Part shown: piece after piece, positions 5,283-6,956 of the stretch
Layout: every line of letters begins with the position of its first letter
Numbering within the stretch: position 1 is the stretch's first letter
Assembly (NCBI GenBank): GCA_964556425.1
Contig: CAZKWC010000102.1
Span: forward strand, 1-6,956
From: JALQUL01 sp964556425
GTDB taxonomy: Bacteria > Pseudomonadota > Gammaproteobacteria > Burkholderiales > Burkholderiaceae_C
Reading direction: 5' to 3'
Length of the DNA stretch: 6,956 bases
The notes under the pieces: generated by a model
What the model was told of the DNA's origin: nothing
The model's input: the letters and a program-made list of their open reading frames with translations, nothing else
Databases searched by the model: none
Position numbers and translations under genes: made by a program

Positions 5283-6005
5283 ATGACAAAAATGTTAAGT
5301 TTTGAAAATGTAGAACTGTATTACGACCATGTTTATGCATTAAAAGGTGTCTCTATTCATTTAAATGAAGGTGAGACAGTGGCTTTGATTGGAGCTAATG
5401 GGGCTGGTAAGTCATCTATATTGCGAGCTATTACTGGATTGGCTCAACCACGCAGCGGGCAAATTTTTTATCAAGGTGAGCGACTTGATGGTACTTCTGC
5501 CTCTGACATTGTTAAAAAAGGCATATCTATGGTGCCTGAAGGGCGCAGAGTTTTTCCCTTTATGACAGTGCAAGATAATTTATTGATGGGTGCTTTTACC
5601 AGAACCAATCCAAAAGAAATTGCCTCATCACTAGACAATGTATTGAGCCGTTTTCCAAGGTTAAAAGAACGCTTTAAACAGCAAGCGGGTACCTTGTCGG
5701 GTGGCGAGCAACAAATGATGGTGATTGGTAGGGCATTAATGGCCAAGCCAAAACTTTTATTATTGGATGAGCCTAGTTTAGGTATTGCGCCTAAGTTGGT
5801 ACAAGATATTGCTAGGTCTATTGTGTCTATTTCTAGAGACGAGAAAGTGACCGTGTTATTGGTAGAACAAAACAGTCGCATGGCTTTATCAATATCGGAT
5901 AGGGCTTATGCTTTATCTACTGGCAGTGTAGTAGTCGAGGGCGACTCTAAAGTCTTAATGCATGACGATAGGATTAAAGCGGCCTATTTAGGTGAGGAGC
6001 TTTAA
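5283..6005 (+). CDS. livF: ABC transporter ATP-binding protein, LivF family
   Basis: This 240-residue ATPase is the second motor subunit. Walker A is GANGAGKSS (37-45). The LivF-specific VPEGRRVFPFMTVQDNL stretch (84-100) follows. The signature is a canonical LSGGEQQM (138-145), Walker B is LLLLDEP (158-164) with Glu163, and the switch position is Gln196 in LLVEQN, as is normal for LivF. It ends in IKAAYLGEEL (231-240), a standard family tail. It begins two bases after the LivG stop, with GGGA inside that gene's last codons as ribosome site. A second in-frame ATG at residue 4 is possible but less well placed. Because its signature is canonical while that of the LivG partner is altered, the two composite ATP sites of the dimer may not be equivalent. 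Confidence 0.94.
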   Translation: MTKMLSFENVELYYDHVYALKGVSIHLNEGETVALIGANGAGKSSILRAITGLAQPRSGQIFYQGERLDGTSASDIVKKGISMVPEGRRVFPFMTVQDNLLMGAFTRTNPKEIASSLDNVLSRFPRLKERFKQQAGTLSGGEQQMMVIGRALMAKPKLLLLDEPSLGIAPKLVQDIARSIVSISRDEKVTVLLVEQNSRMALSISDRAYALSTGSVVVEGDSKVLMHDDRIKAAYLGEEL

Positions 6006-6008
6006 CTT

Positions 6009-6719
6009 ATGATTAGAATTTTAGTGGTGAACCCCAATACCACAGTGGGAATGACTGAAAAAATTGCTAATGCGGCAAGACGTGTCGCATCAAGCGGAAC
6101 GGAAATTATAGCCACTCAATCGGCCTTTGGCCCTGCTTCTATAGAGGGTTATTATGATGAGGCCATGAGTTTAGCAGGTTTGTTAGAGGTGATTAAAAAA
6201 GCAGAAAATTACGACGCAGTGGTCATTGCTTGTTTTGATGACACGGGCTTAGATGCAGCAAGATGTTTAACCAATAAACCAGTGGTAGGGATTGGTGAGG
6301 CGGCCTACCATATGGTGTCTTTGTTGTGTAATAAGTTTTCAGTGGTCACCACTTTAGCTCGGTCGGTGCCCGCCCTAGAGCATAATTTACATCGCTATGG
6401 TTTGGCACAAAAATGCGTAAAGGTAAGATCTTCTGAAGTAGCGGTACTTGATTTAGAACATGCTAACCCACAAGCTTGTACCCTAATTGAAAACGAAATT
6501 GCTCTGGCCATTTCTTACGATAGAGCAGAGGCCATTGTTTTAGGGTGTGCAGGTATGACTGATTTAAGTGCTCAATTATCGGCAAAATTTAATCTACCTG
6601 TTTTAGATGGTGTGGCCTGTGCAGTTTCTTTATGCGAGAGTTTGGTGCGACTGGGTTTGCGTACTTCGGGCCTGGGTGGTTATGCACCCCCGCCTGCGCA
6701 TAAGTTGTTGGGGGTTTGA
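6009..6719 (+). CDS. Asp/Glu/hydantoin racemase family protein (probable hydantoin or allantoin racemase)
   Basis: The 236-residue cytoplasmic enzyme belongs to the cofactor-independent two-cysteine racemase family (PF01177). It starts with ILVVNPNTTVGMT (4-16), the family's N-terminal signature. SIEGYYDEA (44-52) follows, then VVIACFDDTGLDAAR (71-85) with the first catalytic cysteine C75, and AIVLGCAGMTDL (175-186) with the second, C180. Spacing and position match characterised hydantoin racemases, whose cysteines lie near 76 and 181. Further matches are GIGEAAYH (94-101), SVVTTLARSVPALE (111-124), VLDLE (146-150) and the C-terminal LGLRTSGLGGYAPP. These are seen in hydantoin and allantoin racemases rather than in glutamate racemase MurI. 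An AGGAG Shine-Dalgarno (5995-5999) lies inside the end of the upstream gene. As last gene of the operon it should act on the imported compound. No hydantoinase, allantoinase or carbamoylase accompanies it, so the true substrate is open. Confidence 0.85.
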   Translation: MIRILVVNPNTTVGMTEKIANAARRVASSGTEIIATQSAFGPASIEGYYDEAMSLAGLLEVIKKAENYDAVVIACFDDTGLDAARCLTNKPVVGIGEAAYHMVSLLCNKFSVVTTLARSVPALEHNLHRYGLAQKCVKVRSSEVAVLDLEHANPQACTLIENEIALAISYDRAEAIVLGCAGMTDLSAQLSAKFNLPVLDGVACAVSLCESLVRLGLRTSGLGGYAPPPAHKLLGV

Positions 6720-6784
6720 AATAGACCAAAACCAAGCCATCATAGCGAGAGCTTAATTTGCTCCCATTTTTAGAGGTTAAAGTT

Positions 6785-6811
6785 AAAGCCAGAAATTTAG
6801 CTGGGTTTTTT
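6785..6811 (+). terminator. Weak candidate terminator of the operon
   Basis: CCAG (6789-6792) pairs with CTGG (6801-6804) around an eight-base loop. After a G/G mismatch, AAA (6785-6787) can pair with the start of the following six-T tract (6806-6811). The stem is short, much weaker than the two strong terminators at 61-94 and 2608-2645. A four-pair GAGC/GCTC hairpin before five Ts (6749-6771) is another poor candidate. Termination may be incomplete or Rho-dependent. Confidence 0.35.
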
Positions 6812-6839
6812 GAAAAAAATCTCAATTTATCAACAGGCT

Positions 6840-6869
6840 TTAAAAATTGCTTCAATTTTCGGATATACT
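6840..6869 (+). promoter_or_regulatory. Candidate promoter of tRNA-Glu
   Basis: A good -10 hexamer TATACT (6864-6869) is preceded by TTAAAA (6840-6845) with an 18-base spacer. The -35 match is modest. A G+C-containing discriminator (TTCGGC) follows, as is common at stable-RNA promoters, with a start near 6876 and a leader of just under 40 bases before the mature tRNA. The tRNA would need its own promoter because it follows a metabolite-controlled operon. Confidence 0.4.
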
Positions 6870-6913
6870 TTCGGCTGTGCTGAGGCAAACGCTTCAAAAC
6901 AATCCAAGGTTTT

Positions 6914-6956
6914 GACCCTATCGTCTAGAGGCCTAGGACATCACCCTTTCACGGTG
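6914..6956 (+). tRNA. tRNA-Glu (UUC), 5' part, truncated by the window edge
   Basis: The acceptor 5' strand GACCCTA (6914-6920) is followed by TC, a D-arm with GTC (6923-6925) and GAC (6937-6939) around TAGAGGCCTAG, and an anticodon arm TCACC (6941-6945) with loop CTTTCAC (6946-6952). TTC at 6948-6950 is a glutamate anticodon. GGTG begins the 3' side of that stem as the window ends. The D-arm sequence is that of bacterial tRNA-Glu. The T-arm and 3' acceptor strand are missing, so the 5' end is set by alignment to the usual form. Confidence 0.93.

Noticed and set aside
5471..5881. - strand reading frame opposite livF
   Set aside because: Shadow of a strongly conserved ATPase gene with all motifs intact on the + strand.
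6686..6715. ACCCCC/GGGGGT hairpin at the end of the racemase gene as the operon terminator
   Set aside because: The loop is 18 bases, the stem six pairs, and only three Ts follow; it lies within coding sequence and codon constraint explains it as well.
6589..6897. - strand reading frame of 102 codons from the spacer into the racemase gene
   Set aside because: Half of it is antisense to the racemase C-terminus and the rest covers the spacer and candidate tRNA promoter. The product is basic with no recognisable domain, and I see no convincing ribosome site.

Overview
The window is a compact, AT-rich bacterial segment holding one transport operon and its regulator between two cut-off tRNA genes. 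The left edge is the 3' part of a tRNA-Asp (anticodon GUC) and the right edge is the 5' part of a tRNA-Glu (anticodon UUC), both on the + strand. The tRNA sequences and the gene families suggest a Proteobacterium, most likely a low-GC betaproteobacterium (Burkholderiales/Alcaligenaceae-like). That placement rests on family resemblance from memory and is tentative.

Layout: tRNA-Asp with a strong intrinsic terminator (1-94); a GntR/FadR-type regulator on the - strand (233-931); a 470-base AT-rich control region between divergent genes (932-1401); then a same-strand operon. The operon encodes a secreted branched-chain-amino-acid-type solute-binding protein (1402-2589), a perfect terminator-like hairpin (2608-2645), two LivH/LivM-type permeases (2657-4501), two LivG/LivF-type ATPases (4498-6005) and an Asp/Glu/hydantoin racemase family enzyme (6009-6719). 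A 194-base spacer holds a weak terminator and a possible tRNA promoter before tRNA-Glu (6914-6956).

How the parts fit: the binding protein would capture a small amide, amino acid or hydantoin-like solute in the periplasm. LivH/LivM carry it across the inner membrane, driven by LivG/LivF. The racemase, with both catalytic cysteines visible (C75 and C180), would then interconvert enantiomers of the imported compound. Allantoin or a 5-substituted hydantoin is the best guess. No hydrolase for such a compound is present, so the rest of the pathway must lie elsewhere. The divergent GntR protein is the obvious candidate regulator.

The most informative part is the control region. A consensus-like sigma70 promoter (TTGACA-N18-CATAAT, 1299-1328) has a perfect ATTGTTAACAAT palindrome inside its spacer. 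The same palindrome recurs 143 bases upstream. Related GT-N2-AC dyads form tandem pairs at 1095-1113 and 1298-1315. I see no CRISPR array, insertion sequence, prophage gene or defence system. The gene content is a known kind of module; the novelty, if any, lies in the operator architecture and in the unknown substrate.
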